Numbered from the stretch's first letter, positions 1 to 4,039 are shown. The stretch: DNA of 5,954 nt from Microcaldota archaeon (GCA_026396355.1 JAPLWY010000072.1:1-5954); one strand, 5' to 3'. Notes: generated from the sequence alone by a model not told the origin. Numbers and translations: made by a program.

Positions 1-114
1 GACCGGCTTTTTCAGCTTGAGAGTCACTGTGCAGTTTATTGTGTCGCCCACCTTGTAGGCTTTCTTGTCGCACTCCAAAATTATTTTGTTGCCTTCAAAC
101 AGACCGAATACCAT
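1..114 (-). CDS. Arrestin/Spo0M-like protein, N-terminal part (cut by window edge)
   Basis: Reading from the ATG at 112-114 toward position 1, the frame is open for 38 codons and runs off the window. The peptide begins MVFGLFEGNKIILE and contains KVGDTINCTV, which aligns with the start of the neighbouring arrestin-like protein at 173-634: about 17 of 37 positions are identical with one gap, including the shared MV.G..EG start, GDTI and L.KP. The arrestin N-domain opens with such a beta-strand, a Gly-Asp/Glu-Thr turn and a second strand. A GGTGAT Shine-Dalgarno (complement of 118-123) lies 3 nt before the ATG; an in-frame ATG four codons upstream (124-126) is the alternative start. It lies 58 nt downstream of the 173-634 gene and is probably co-transcribed with it. 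The partner and role are unknown; arrestin folds generally act as binding scaffolds. Confidence 0.72.
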   Translation of the reverse strand, partial: MVFGLFEGNKIILECDKKAYKVGDTINCTVTLKLKKPV

Positions 115-172
115 CCAATCACCCATTTGTTTCCATTCCGAATATCCGCGTTCAATTGCTATTCACCTATTC

Positions 173-634
173 CTAAACCGGACTTCCCTGCGCATCCGTG
201 ATTGTCACGCGCACGCGCGCATTGGTGTCCATTTCCATCGGGACGTCAAGCGAGGCATGCACATACCAGCTTGCCTGGGGCTGCACTGCGCGCCCGAAAA
301 GCATGCCCAGCACGCCAATAGGCTTTCCTGCGTCGATTGGAATGGCTATTGAAAATGGAATCAAATCGCCGGAATTGTAAACCTTGGCGCCCCCTGCCTG
401 CACTGTCACGTGGTTTATCTTGCGGGTTTCCTGGCTGCGCGCCGGGTGCATCGGGTCCTTGCCATAGGTGGTGCGGGTGTGGACTGTTTCCCCGTAGAAT
501 TCCACGCGAAGCGCGCGTGCGGATTTGGGCTTGCTGAGCTGGAGCTGCACTTTGCCGCTTATCGTGTCGCCTGGGAGAAAAGAATACTTGTCCAGCGTTA
601 TCAGGAGCGAGCCTTCGCCAATTCCAAGCACCAT
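173..634 (-). CDS. Single-domain arrestin/Spo0M-like protein, 153 aa
   Basis: The protein is a predicted all-beta, soluble protein without signal peptide or membrane segment. Residues 1-50 fit the arrestin N-domain pattern: strand GSLLITLDKYSF, the turn PGDTISGKVQLQL, then ARALRVEFYGE. Later come NSGDLIPFSIAIPIDAGKP (the 'F.ipip' strand of arrestins) and a closing strand pair around SWYVHASLDVPM and ARVRVTI. Arrestins and Spo0M are normally two-domain proteins of about 250 to 400 aa, so 153 aa equals one domain only. The ATG at 632-634 has a GGTGG Shine-Dalgarno (complement of 639-643) 4 nt upstream and a TATA-like box at 664-672. It heads a tandem pair with the paralogue at 1-114. Family assignment is from pattern recognition; the cellular role is not known. 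In other organisms Spo0M is a sporulation-control protein and arrestins are adaptor proteins, but nothing here indicates the partner. Confidence 0.75.
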   Translation of the reverse strand: MVLGIGEGSLLITLDKYSFLPGDTISGKVQLQLSKPKSARALRVEFYGETVHTRTTYGKDPMHPARSQETRKINHVTVQAGGAKVYNSGDLIPFSIAIPIDAGKPIGVLGMLFGRAVQPQASWYVHASLDVPMEMDTNARVRVTITDAQGSPV

Positions 635-663
635 GCAACCACCAGCGAATCAAACGCAAGGTA

Positions 664-672
664 AATTTTTAA
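664..672 (-). promoter_or_regulatory. TATA-like box for the arrestin pair
   Basis: On the minus strand the AT-only stretch TTAAAAATT stands out of a GC-rich background. Its centre is about 26 bp before position 641-643, which is where the GGTGG Shine-Dalgarno begins, so a transcript starting there would have a leader of only 7 to 9 nt. The same TATA-to-SD geometry is seen at the 62-aa gene (2785-2973). The promoter would serve both arrestin-like genes. Confidence 0.5.
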
Positions 673-703
673 TGGGCGCCGGAATTTTGCAGGTAATCCG
701 CAA

Positions 704-1261
704 TTATTCCTGCTTTTTCTTGGGAAGCGGGGGGTAAATGAATGCGTCGTCGTCTTTGATTGGCTTTGTGATTGCGCCAACCTGGCGCATTTGCTGCCCT
801 ATCAGGTCCCTGACATCATCAATCAGGCTGCGCATGCCTATCATCACGAATTCCCTGTGGCGCCTCAAAAAAGCGTCCAGGCGATCAAGGTCGCCCTCCT
901 TCTTGCCAAGCTCGCCAGCCTCGAGGCGGATGTAATACGTTATTCGCGGGTTTTTTGTGCTGTCCAGCTCTTGCTTCAGCTGATTGAACTCCAGGCTGGA
1001 CCGCAGTATGAACAGGCAGGTGTCCTGCTTTCCGGCCTGCTGCTCATACGCCGATATTGCGCGGTAAAGGGAAGCTATCTTCTCATCATGCCTGCTTTCC
1101 GGCGAGTCGGTGAGCCGGTTTTGCATTGGCTGCGCGCAGACAATGACGCCCGCATTGTCCACCATCCATTTGGCCTTTTTCTGGAAATAAGAGGTTTCCT
1201 CGTTATAGTGCTGGAAAATGCGGCCATCCCGACTGTTGCCCAATTGCCTATTTTTCCACAT
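704..1261 (-). CDS. Uncharacterised soluble protein, 185 aa, second gene of operon
   Basis: I do not recognise this family. The protein is mostly alpha-helical and highly charged, without membrane segments or signal peptide. Residues about 60-125 (from HDEKIASLYRAISAY on) suggest a helical core. Residues about 125-165 are a long amphipathic helix region containing DAFLRRHREFV and SLIDDVRDLIGQQM. The C-terminus is short, basic and Pro/Lys-rich (PPLPKKKQE), probably unstructured. No catalytic motif is evident. The start ATG is supported by AGAGGG (complement of 1268-1273) 6 nt upstream; an overlapping ATG four bases earlier leads to an immediate stop. It begins 18 nt after the stop of the 235-aa gene, so the two are almost certainly one transcript and may act together. 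Confidence 0.75.
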   Translation of the reverse strand: MWKNRQLGNSRDGRIFQHYNEETSYFQKKAKWMVDNAGVIVCAQPMQNRLTDSPESRHDEKIASLYRAISAYEQQAGKQDTCLFILRSSLEFNQLKQELDSTKNPRITYYIRLEAGELGKKEGDLDRLDAFLRRHREFVMIGMRSLIDDVRDLIGQQMRQVGAITKPIKDDDAFIYPPLPKKKQE

Positions 1262-1279
1262 GCATTTCCCTCTTGATAT

Positions 1280-1987
1280 TCATTCTGCGCCTGCGTTCTC
1301 CTTGTCCATCTTCAGCCCCATTATTTTCATTATGCCTGCCGCCATTCCTTCAATGTATATCTGGAGATGCGCTGCCGTGAGCTTCCGGTCAGCGGCATTT
1401 GACATGTAGCCTATTTTCACCATGAGCGCATCCGTGTATTTCCTTTCATTTTTGGAGTGGGTGGGCACAGTGAGCAGGGGCAGCGCCTCGAACGCGCGCA
1501 GCCGCTCGCCCTCATTGCGGTTTCCAGCCACGTCGAAAACTGGCTTGGCGCGCGCAAGAATCTCGCCGTACATTATTTCGGCCATCTGGCGCCCGCCAAA
1601 ATCAGAGGCGCCCATGCATGAGTAAAATATCTCAAGCCCGCGCGCGGTTATGTCATGGGACAGGTTTGCCCCTATGCCAAGCATGAATGAGAGAGGGGGG
1701 CGGCCGTTGTGGTTTTCGTTGAAGTTGAAGTTCCCCATGCGTTTCTGGAGTTCCACTGAGTTGGAATAAGCCACCATCCCGCCTTCAAAGCTCCCGAACT
1801 TGTTTTTCAACATGAATTTGCTTGAGGGCAAGAGCTTGGACAGGCTGAAAAATGCGCTGTAAATCACCTTGGATTCGTCAAAACTGTCCGAAATCACCGG
1901 CATTTTCTGAAAGAGATTGGGGATTAACGCAATCTTGGGCTTGGCTTCCTGAATAATCTTTTTTTCCAGCGTCGCCTTGTGCATCAT
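1280..1987 (-). CDS. Uncharacterised protein, 235 aa, first main gene of operon
   Basis: I do not recognise this family. There is no signal peptide and no convincing membrane helix; the segment around PPLSFMLGIGANLS is only mildly hydrophobic. The middle is rich in Gly, Asn and aromatic residues (FGSFEGGMVAYSNS, MGNFNFNENHNG). The C-terminal third is helical (KYTDALMVKIGYMSN, then DRKLTAAHLQIYIEGMAAGI) and ends in a charged tail. Two adjacent ATGs (1985-1987 and 1982-1984) could start it; GGAG (complement of 1993-1996) sits 5 nt before the first, which is preferred. The stop of a possible 12-codon leader ORF overlaps this first ATG. The gene is followed after 18 nt by the 185-aa gene. No enzymatic or binding function can be inferred from the sequence alone. 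Confidence 0.75.
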   Translation of the reverse strand: MMHKATLEKKIIQEAKPKIALIPNLFQKMPVISDSFDESKVIYSAFFSLSKLLPSSKFMLKNKFGSFEGGMVAYSNSVELQKRMGNFNFNENHNGRPPLSFMLGIGANLSHDITARGLEIFYSCMGASDFGGRQMAEIMYGEILARAKPVFDVAGNRNEGERLRAFEALPLLTVPTHSKNERKYTDALMVKIGYMSNAADRKLTAAHLQIYIEGMAAGIMKIMGLKMDKENAGAE

Positions 1988-2022
1988 ATCAGCTCCTGTT
2001 TTTTCGGCTTGAAAAAGCGCAT
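1984..2022 (-). CDS. Possible 12-aa leader ORF coupled to the 235-aa gene
   Basis: The ORF reads MRFFKPKKQELI and stops in TGA at 1984-1986, which overlaps the ATG at 1985-1987 of the next gene in an ATGA-type junction. A GGTGA Shine-Dalgarno (complement of 2027-2031) lies 4 nt before its ATG. The predicted transcript start from the upstream TATA-like box falls at about 2033, directly before this Shine-Dalgarno, so this would be the first start met by ribosomes. An in-frame ATG at 2035-2037 would add five residues. It is very short and could be chance; the support is the combination of SD, stop/start overlap and promoter position. Confidence 0.3.
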   Translation of the reverse strand: MRFFKPKKQELI

Positions 2023-2054
2023 TTCTTCACCTATCATTTTTTCTGCTGGCAAGG

Positions 2055-2063
2055 CTTTAAAAA
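2055..2063 (-). promoter_or_regulatory. TATA-like box for the 235/185-aa operon
   Basis: The minus strand reads TTTTTAAAG here, centred about 26 bp upstream of position 2033. That start would leave a leader of about 45 nt before the 235-aa gene, enough to include the 12-codon leader ORF and its Shine-Dalgarno. The box is nearly palindromic and could also be read on the plus strand, but no plus-strand start lies at a matching distance. Confidence 0.4.
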
Positions 2064-2085
2064 CACGAATGATTGCCTCCTGACA

Positions 2086-2098
2086 CTTTCCCACCGGC
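2086..2098. repeat. 13-bp direct repeat, copy 1 (CTTTCCCACCGGC)
   Basis: This 13-mer occurs identically at 2712-2724, 626 bp away in the same orientation. Each copy lies a short way upstream of a TATA box: 4 bp before the box of the Maf gene here, about 20 bp before the box of the 62-aa gene at the second copy. A shared regulator site is one reading; chance or a remnant of an insertion event are others. Confidence 0.5.
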
Positions 2099-2101
2099 GT
2101 G

Positions 2102-2110
2102 CTTAATAAG
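2102..2110 (+). promoter_or_regulatory. TATA box of the Maf gene (leaderless transcript predicted)
   Basis: The perfect palindrome CTTAATAAG is centred at 2106, 26 bp upstream of the ATG at 2132. This is the classical archaeal TATA-to-start distance, so the mRNA probably begins at or next to the start codon. This supports 2132 over the earlier in-frame ATG at 2099, which lies upstream of the box. Confidence 0.55.
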
Positions 2111-2131
2111 AATGGCTGGAGAAAATGCTTT

Positions 2132-2704
2132 ATGAAATACGTGCTTGCCAGCGCCTCGCCAAGAAGGGAGAGGCTATTGAAAAGAGTGCTGCAAGAATTC
2201 TCAGTTAAAGCCGCAAAAGTGGATGAAATGCTGCGCGCAGGGGAAGGGCTTGCTTCTGCTGCAAAGAGGCTGGCGTGCAAAAAAGCTGAAGCAGTTGCCT
2301 CGAAAAACCCGCGCGCAATAGTGATTGGGGCAGACACTGTGGCTTACTTGGGAAAGAGGAATTTCAGGAAGACAAATTCTGAGAAAAAGGCGCGCGAAAT
2401 ATTGAAGTTTCTTTCAGGGAAAACGCACATTGTTGCAACTGGCGTGTGTGTTATTTTTCCCAAAGGGACAGGCAAGAGAAGGGTTTGCTATTGCGAAAAG
2501 GCGCGTGTGAGGATGAAAAAGCTCGCTCCAAATCAACTGAAGAACTATTTGAAGTCTGGCGAGTGGAGAGGAAGGGCAGGAAGCTATGATATTTCGGGAA
2601 AAGGGCGCGCGCTTGTGCAAGGTGTGAAGGGAGAGCGCGAGACTGTGATTGGCTTGCCGTTAAAGAGGCTGAGAAAACTTCTTGCTCCTGCGAAAAAGTG
2701 GTAG
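2132..2704 (+). CDS. maf: Maf-family nucleoside triphosphate pyrophosphatase, 190 aa
   Basis: Maf proteins hydrolyse non-canonical or selected nucleotides (dTTP, UTP, m7GTP classes) to the monophosphate and pyrophosphate in the cytoplasm. They act in pool cleaning or, in bacteria, septum inhibition. The family signature is clear: VLASASPRRERLL at residues 4-16 (phosphate-binding S-x-S-P-R-R), VDE at 30-32, the KAEAVA lysine K51, GADTV with the catalytic Asp68, LSGKTH at 94-99, ATGV, GRAGSYDISG at 147-156 and GLPL at 174-177. The usual GKP loop aligns without gaps to RKT (79-81), keeping the lysine K80. The IQG of the dTTP/UTP class is ISG, Gln replaced by Ser155, so substrate specificity cannot be assigned. 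The length of 190 aa is normal. The protein is very basic. The start at 2132 is chosen because it begins the conserved motif and fits the TATA box. A T-rich stretch follows the stop. Confidence 0.93.
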   Translation: MKYVLASASPRRERLLKRVLQEFSVKAAKVDEMLRAGEGLASAAKRLACKKAEAVASKNPRAIVIGADTVAYLGKRNFRKTNSEKKAREILKFLSGKTHIVATGVCVIFPKGTGKRRVCYCEKARVRMKKLAPNQLKNYLKSGEWRGRAGSYDISGKGRALVQGVKGERETVIGLPLKRLRKLLAPAKKW

Positions 2705-2715
2705 TTTTTGTCTTT
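2705..2715 (+). terminator. T-rich terminator candidate after maf
   Basis: TTTTTGTCTTT follows directly after the TAG stop at 2702-2704. Archaeal RNA polymerase terminates at short U-tracts with or without a hairpin. The run is short and interrupted, so efficiency is uncertain. The next gene has its own TATA box 29 bp further on, consistent with transcription ending here. Confidence 0.4.
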
Positions 2716-2724
2716 CCCACCGGC
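2712..2724. repeat. 13-bp direct repeat, copy 2 (CTTTCCCACCGGC)
   Basis: Identical to 2086-2098. After the shared 13 bases both copies continue to CTTA with one or two differences. This copy lies between the maf stop and the TATA box of the 62-aa gene. Confidence 0.5.
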
Positions 2725-2743
2725 ATCTTACCGTCTGCCCCGC

Positions 2744-2751
2744 TTTATATA
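2744..2751 (+). promoter_or_regulatory. TATA box of the 62-aa gene
   Basis: TTTATATA matches the archaeal TATA consensus. Its centre is about 26 bp before position 2774, one base ahead of the GGTGATC Shine-Dalgarno (2775-2781), so the predicted leader is about 11 nt and consists of little else than the ribosome binding site. Confidence 0.65.
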
Positions 2752-2774
2752 CCAGCGAAAGCCCGTACTGATTC

Positions 2775-2781
2775 GGTGATC
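2775..2781 (+). promoter_or_regulatory. Strong Shine-Dalgarno deciding the 2785 start
   Basis: GGTGATC is fully complementary to the archaeal 16S 3' end (GATCACC) and is followed after 3 nt by ATG. It fixes the start at 2785 rather than the in-frame ATG at 2698, which would lie inside the maf coding end and upstream of the TATA box. Confidence 0.7.
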
Positions 2782-2784
2782 AGG

Positions 2785-2973
2785 ATGAAGATTAACATCG
2801 ACGAATTGACCTATGAGGAAATACACGAGGTGGTGAGCAGGCTGCGCCAGATGAAGATTGAGACCAAGTTCATGCGCGTGGGCGCGAGCGTGGTGCTGCA
2901 GACCGAGCAGGGGCCGATACAGGTCGCGCAGAACGAGGCGGCGGCATTCTTCGGAATCCCGGCAATGTTCTAG
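2785..2973 (+). CDS. Small uncharacterised protein, 62 aa
   Basis: I do not recognise the family. The peptide starts MKINIDELTYEEIHEVVSRL, an acidic then amphipathic helix. It continues with a segment that looks beta-like (TKFMRVGASVVLQTEQGPIQV) and ends EAAAFFGIPAMF. It is soluble, without cysteines and without membrane segments. The coding sequence is clearly more GC-rich in its second half than the neighbouring genes, with frequent G or C at third positions. The promoter, the perfect Shine-Dalgarno and third-position bias make it a real gene and probably a well expressed one. It is monocistronic or leads a short transcript with the 33-aa sORF. A Cys-rich reading frame in +1 directly follows its end (see findings), so a frameshifted longer form cannot be excluded. 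Confidence 0.75.
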   Translation: MKINIDELTYEEIHEVVSRLRQMKIETKFMRVGASVVLQTEQGPIQVAQNEAAAFFGIPAMF

Positions 2974-3018
2974 TTGCCAGGGCGAGCAGGTGTTCTGCAA
3001 GTGCAAGAGGTGTTTTCC

Positions 3019-3120
3019 ATGGTGCAATTCGAAGGGGCAAAAGTTTCTTCCAGCTGGAGGGCGAGAATGGACAGGTATGTGCGCATAAGGTGCGCGCTTG
3101 AAAAAGCGCGGCAGTCGTAA
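3019..3120 (+). CDS. Possible small ORF, 33 aa
   Basis: An ATG at 3019 is preceded by GAGGTG (3007-3012) at 6 nt, an ideal Shine-Dalgarno, and opens 33 codons to TAA at 3118-3120. The peptide (MVQFEGAKVSSSWRARMDRY and so on) is basic, ending in a helix CALEKARQS. A second internal ATG at 3067 also has a GGAGG upstream. There is no recognised family and no own promoter; it would be read through from the 62-aa gene. The frame is the same as that of the 62-aa gene, separated by its TAG. Codon-level selection cannot be judged at this length, and an overlapping Cys-rich frame competes for 3019-3088. Confidence 0.25.
   Translation: MVQFEGAKVSSSWRARMDRYVRIRCALEKARQS
3093..3110 (+). other. RNA hairpin with 7-bp stem and GAAA tetraloop
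   Basis: CGCGCTT (3093-3099) pairs perfectly with AAGCGCG (3104-3110) around GAAA, a GNRA tetraloop, giving a compact stable hairpin. No U-tract follows, so it is not a standard terminator; it could protect or end the transcript of the 62-aa gene upstream of the vapB promoter. Confidence 0.5.
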
Positions 3121-3128
3121 AAACGTAG

Positions 3129-3136
3129 TTATATAA
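3129..3136 (+). promoter_or_regulatory. TATA box of the vapBC locus (leaderless transcript predicted)
   Basis: TTATATAA is a strong archaeal TATA box centred 27 bp before the vapB ATG at 3160. No Shine-Dalgarno lies between box and ATG, so the message is predicted to start at or next to the start codon. Confidence 0.7.
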
Positions 3137-3156
3137 ACGTATACGTATACATATAC
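3137..3156. promoter_or_regulatory. Candidate VapBC operator: palindrome and ACGTAT repeats
   Basis: The stretch reads ACGTAT, ACGTAT, ACATAT in tandem. Within it GTATACGTATAC (3139-3150) is a perfect 12-bp palindrome. It occupies the space between TATA box and start codon, exactly where a bound repressor would block the pre-initiation complex. RHH antitoxins such as this VapB typically bind tandem or inverted 4 to 6 bp half-sites in their own promoter. A further ACGTA at 3123-3127 lies upstream of the TATA box. Confidence 0.6.
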
Positions 3157-3159
3157 ATC

Positions 3160-3405
3160 ATGAGCAGGCTGATAAACGTGTCCGATGCAGTATATGAGGA
3201 GCTTACTGTGCTCAAAAGAGCGCGAAATGCCAGCTATAGCGAGGCAATACTCTTGCTTTTACAGGACAGGGGAGCTGCCAAAAAAATTCACACGTGGAAA
3301 GAGATGGTGGACTGGATGAAAAAGAAGGACGCCAAATTCCATGGCAAATTGGAAAAAACCGATCACGACCTGATAGCCCATGGTGTTTCCCGTGATGATT
3401 CTTGA
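3160..3405 (+). CDS. vapB: VapB-type antitoxin, COG1753/DUF217 family, 81 aa
   Basis: This is the antitoxin partner of the PIN toxin that overlaps its end; it should neutralise the RNase and repress the operon. The N-terminal 40 residues fit a ribbon-helix-helix DNA-binding domain: strand RLINVSDAV, helix YEELTVLKRARN, second helix YSEAILLLLQDR, as in the archaeal COG1753 antitoxins ('VSDEVYE.L..LK...SFSEVI..LL'). The C-terminal part, residues 42-78 (two Trp, then KFHGKLEKTDHDLIAHGV), is the likely toxin-wrapping region. It is repeated as a separate protein at 3783-3959. The start is set by the TATA box 27 bp upstream. The stop overlaps the vapC start by 11 nt, which implies translational coupling and co-production. 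Regulation by the palindrome in front of the start is likely. Confidence 0.87.
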   Translation: MSRLINVSDAVYEELTVLKRARNASYSEAILLLLQDRGAAKKIHTWKEMVDWMKKKDAKFHGKLEKTDHDLIAHGVSRDDS

Positions 3406-3808
3406 CACTTCTTTTCTAATTTCATTCTTCAGGCAGCACGACGACAACCATAAAAAGGCAGTTGAAATTTCAGACAAGAACCATAATGAAGAAAAACTTC
3501 TGCCCGAATTCATCTATTTTGAGACGCTGACTGTGATAAATTACAAGGACGGGATTGACGCGGCAAAAGAAGCAAGCGAATATCTTACAAGCAACCAGCA
3601 GATCAGCATCCATTCATTCTCAGATGAGGAGAAAAATGGCGTGCTCATGGAATTTTTTGCGCAGAAAAAACAGCTGAGTTTCGAGGATGCATCAGTTGTT
3701 TATCTTGCCAGGAAAAAGAAGGCGGGCTTATTGGCATTCGACGACAGGATAATCAAGATAGTTGAAAAGGCGAGGCGGCCCTATGGCGAAGCAGACGAGA
3801 AAAACTGA
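3395..3808 (+). CDS. vapC: VapC-type toxin, PIN-domain ribonuclease, 137 aa
   Basis: PIN-domain VapC toxins are Mg/Mn-dependent endoribonucleases that cut tRNA or rRNA and halt translation. All acidic active-site positions are present: Asp4 in MILDTSFLISFF, Glu43 in YFETL, Asp98 in LSFEDASVVYLA, and Asp116/Asp117 in LLAFDD. The length of 137 aa is normal. The start at 3395 (MILDTSF) is preferred over the in-frame ATG at 3380 because VapC proteins begin immediately before this strand; GGTG at 3382-3385 is a weak ribosome binding site, and translation is probably coupled to vapB, whose stop lies 8 nt inside. At the 3' end the gene overlaps the small antitoxin-like gene by 26 nt. No residue needed for activity is missing, so the toxin should be functional. 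Confidence 0.92.
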   Translation: MILDTSFLISFFRQHDDNHKKAVEISDKNHNEEKLLPEFIYFETLTVINYKDGIDAAKEASEYLTSNQQISIHSFSDEEKNGVLMEFFAQKKQLSFEDASVVYLARKKKAGLLAFDDRIIKIVEKARRPYGEADEKN

Positions 3809-3959
3809 CAATTGGGACAATCTTCTTTCCTGGATTAAGGAAAATGACAAGAAATTCAAGGGCAAGAAAAAGAAAATAGACCATGACTTGATTTGTTATG
3901 GCGTAAACCGAAATGGGAACAGGCTCCTTCCAAATGGCAAAGCGCGCCGAAAGCGCTGA
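3783..3959 (+). CDS. Stand-alone VapB C-terminal (toxin-binding) domain, 58 aa
   Basis: Residues 7-43 align without gaps to residues 42-78 of the VapB at 3160-3405: 18 of 37 are identical, including W11, W17, K19, D22, K24-F25, G27-K28, the block DHDLI (33-37) and G40-V41. The RHH DNA-binding domain is absent, replaced by a six-residue basic N-terminus. A unique basic tail (RLLPNGKARRKR) follows. The ATG at 3783 has GAGGCGG (3772-3778) just upstream; an earlier in-frame ATG at 3762 has no such site. It overlaps the end of vapC by 26 nt and so is coupled to toxin translation. By homology it may bind VapC but not the operator. Alternatives are an antitoxin remnant of a lost second vapBC, or a protein that binds RNA through its basic ends. 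The intact frame, the ribosome site and the protein-level conservation argue against simple decay. Confidence 0.7.
   Translation: MAKQTRKTDNWDNLLSWIKENDKKFKGKKKKIDHDLICYGVNRNGNRLLPNGKARRKR
3941..3957 (+). other. Weak hairpin at the end of the vapBC locus
   Basis: AGCGC (3941-3945) can pair with GCGCT (3953-3957) across a 7-nt loop, overlapping the stop codon of the small antitoxin-like gene. There is no U-tract after it. It may mark the transcript end but is short enough to be chance. Confidence 0.2.
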
Positions 3960-3984
3960 TGCTGATTTCATCTCTCAGAGGCAG

Positions 3985-3997
3985 GTGAATGATTCAC
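3985..3997. promoter_or_regulatory. Inverted repeat GTGAAT-G-ATTCAC upstream of the GNAT gene promoter
   Basis: Perfect 6-bp arms with a single central base, about 28 bp upstream of the palindromic TATA region of the next gene. The size suits a dimeric HTH regulator. No second copy is present in the window. Confidence 0.35.
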
Positions 3998-4022
3998 AAT
4001 AAACCTTATTTGCCAACATAGA

Positions 4023-4038
4023 GATTTATTAATAAATC
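4023..4038. promoter_or_regulatory. 16-bp palindrome containing the TATA box of the GNAT-domain gene
   Basis: GATTTATTAATAAATC is a perfect 16-bp palindrome. TTTATTAA (4025-4032) inside it is a good archaeal TATA box, centred 26 bp before the ATG at 4055 and only about 11 bp before the ATG at 4040. That spacing favours a leaderless message from 4055. Being symmetric, the element could also fire on the minus strand or serve as a dimeric repressor site. Confidence 0.5.
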
Positions 4039-4039
4039 G

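Noticed and set aside
410..664. Plus-strand and alternative minus-strand frames over the arrestin-like gene
   Set aside because: They are shadows of a GC-rich coding region; the arrestin pattern and the start signals support only the minus-strand 173-634 frame.
791..1276. 161-codon plus-strand frame
   Set aside because: It is antisense to the 185-aa gene, has no Shine-Dalgarno or promoter, and the opposite strand has better start signals and operon spacing.
1984..2337. 117-codon minus-strand frame opposite the start of maf
   Set aside because: Most of it is the antisense of the conserved Maf N-terminus; only its last 12 codons, with their own Shine-Dalgarno, are kept as a possible leader ORF.
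2971..3120. Readthrough of the TAG of the 62-aa gene into the open frame behind it (possible pyrrolysine)
   Set aside because: The frame stays open for 48 codons, but nothing suggests recoding, and the downstream part has its own Shine-Dalgarno and ATG.
3959..3988. 9-codon ORF starting in a TGATG overlap with the small antitoxin-like gene
   Set aside because: Too short, and no evidence beyond the overlap itself.
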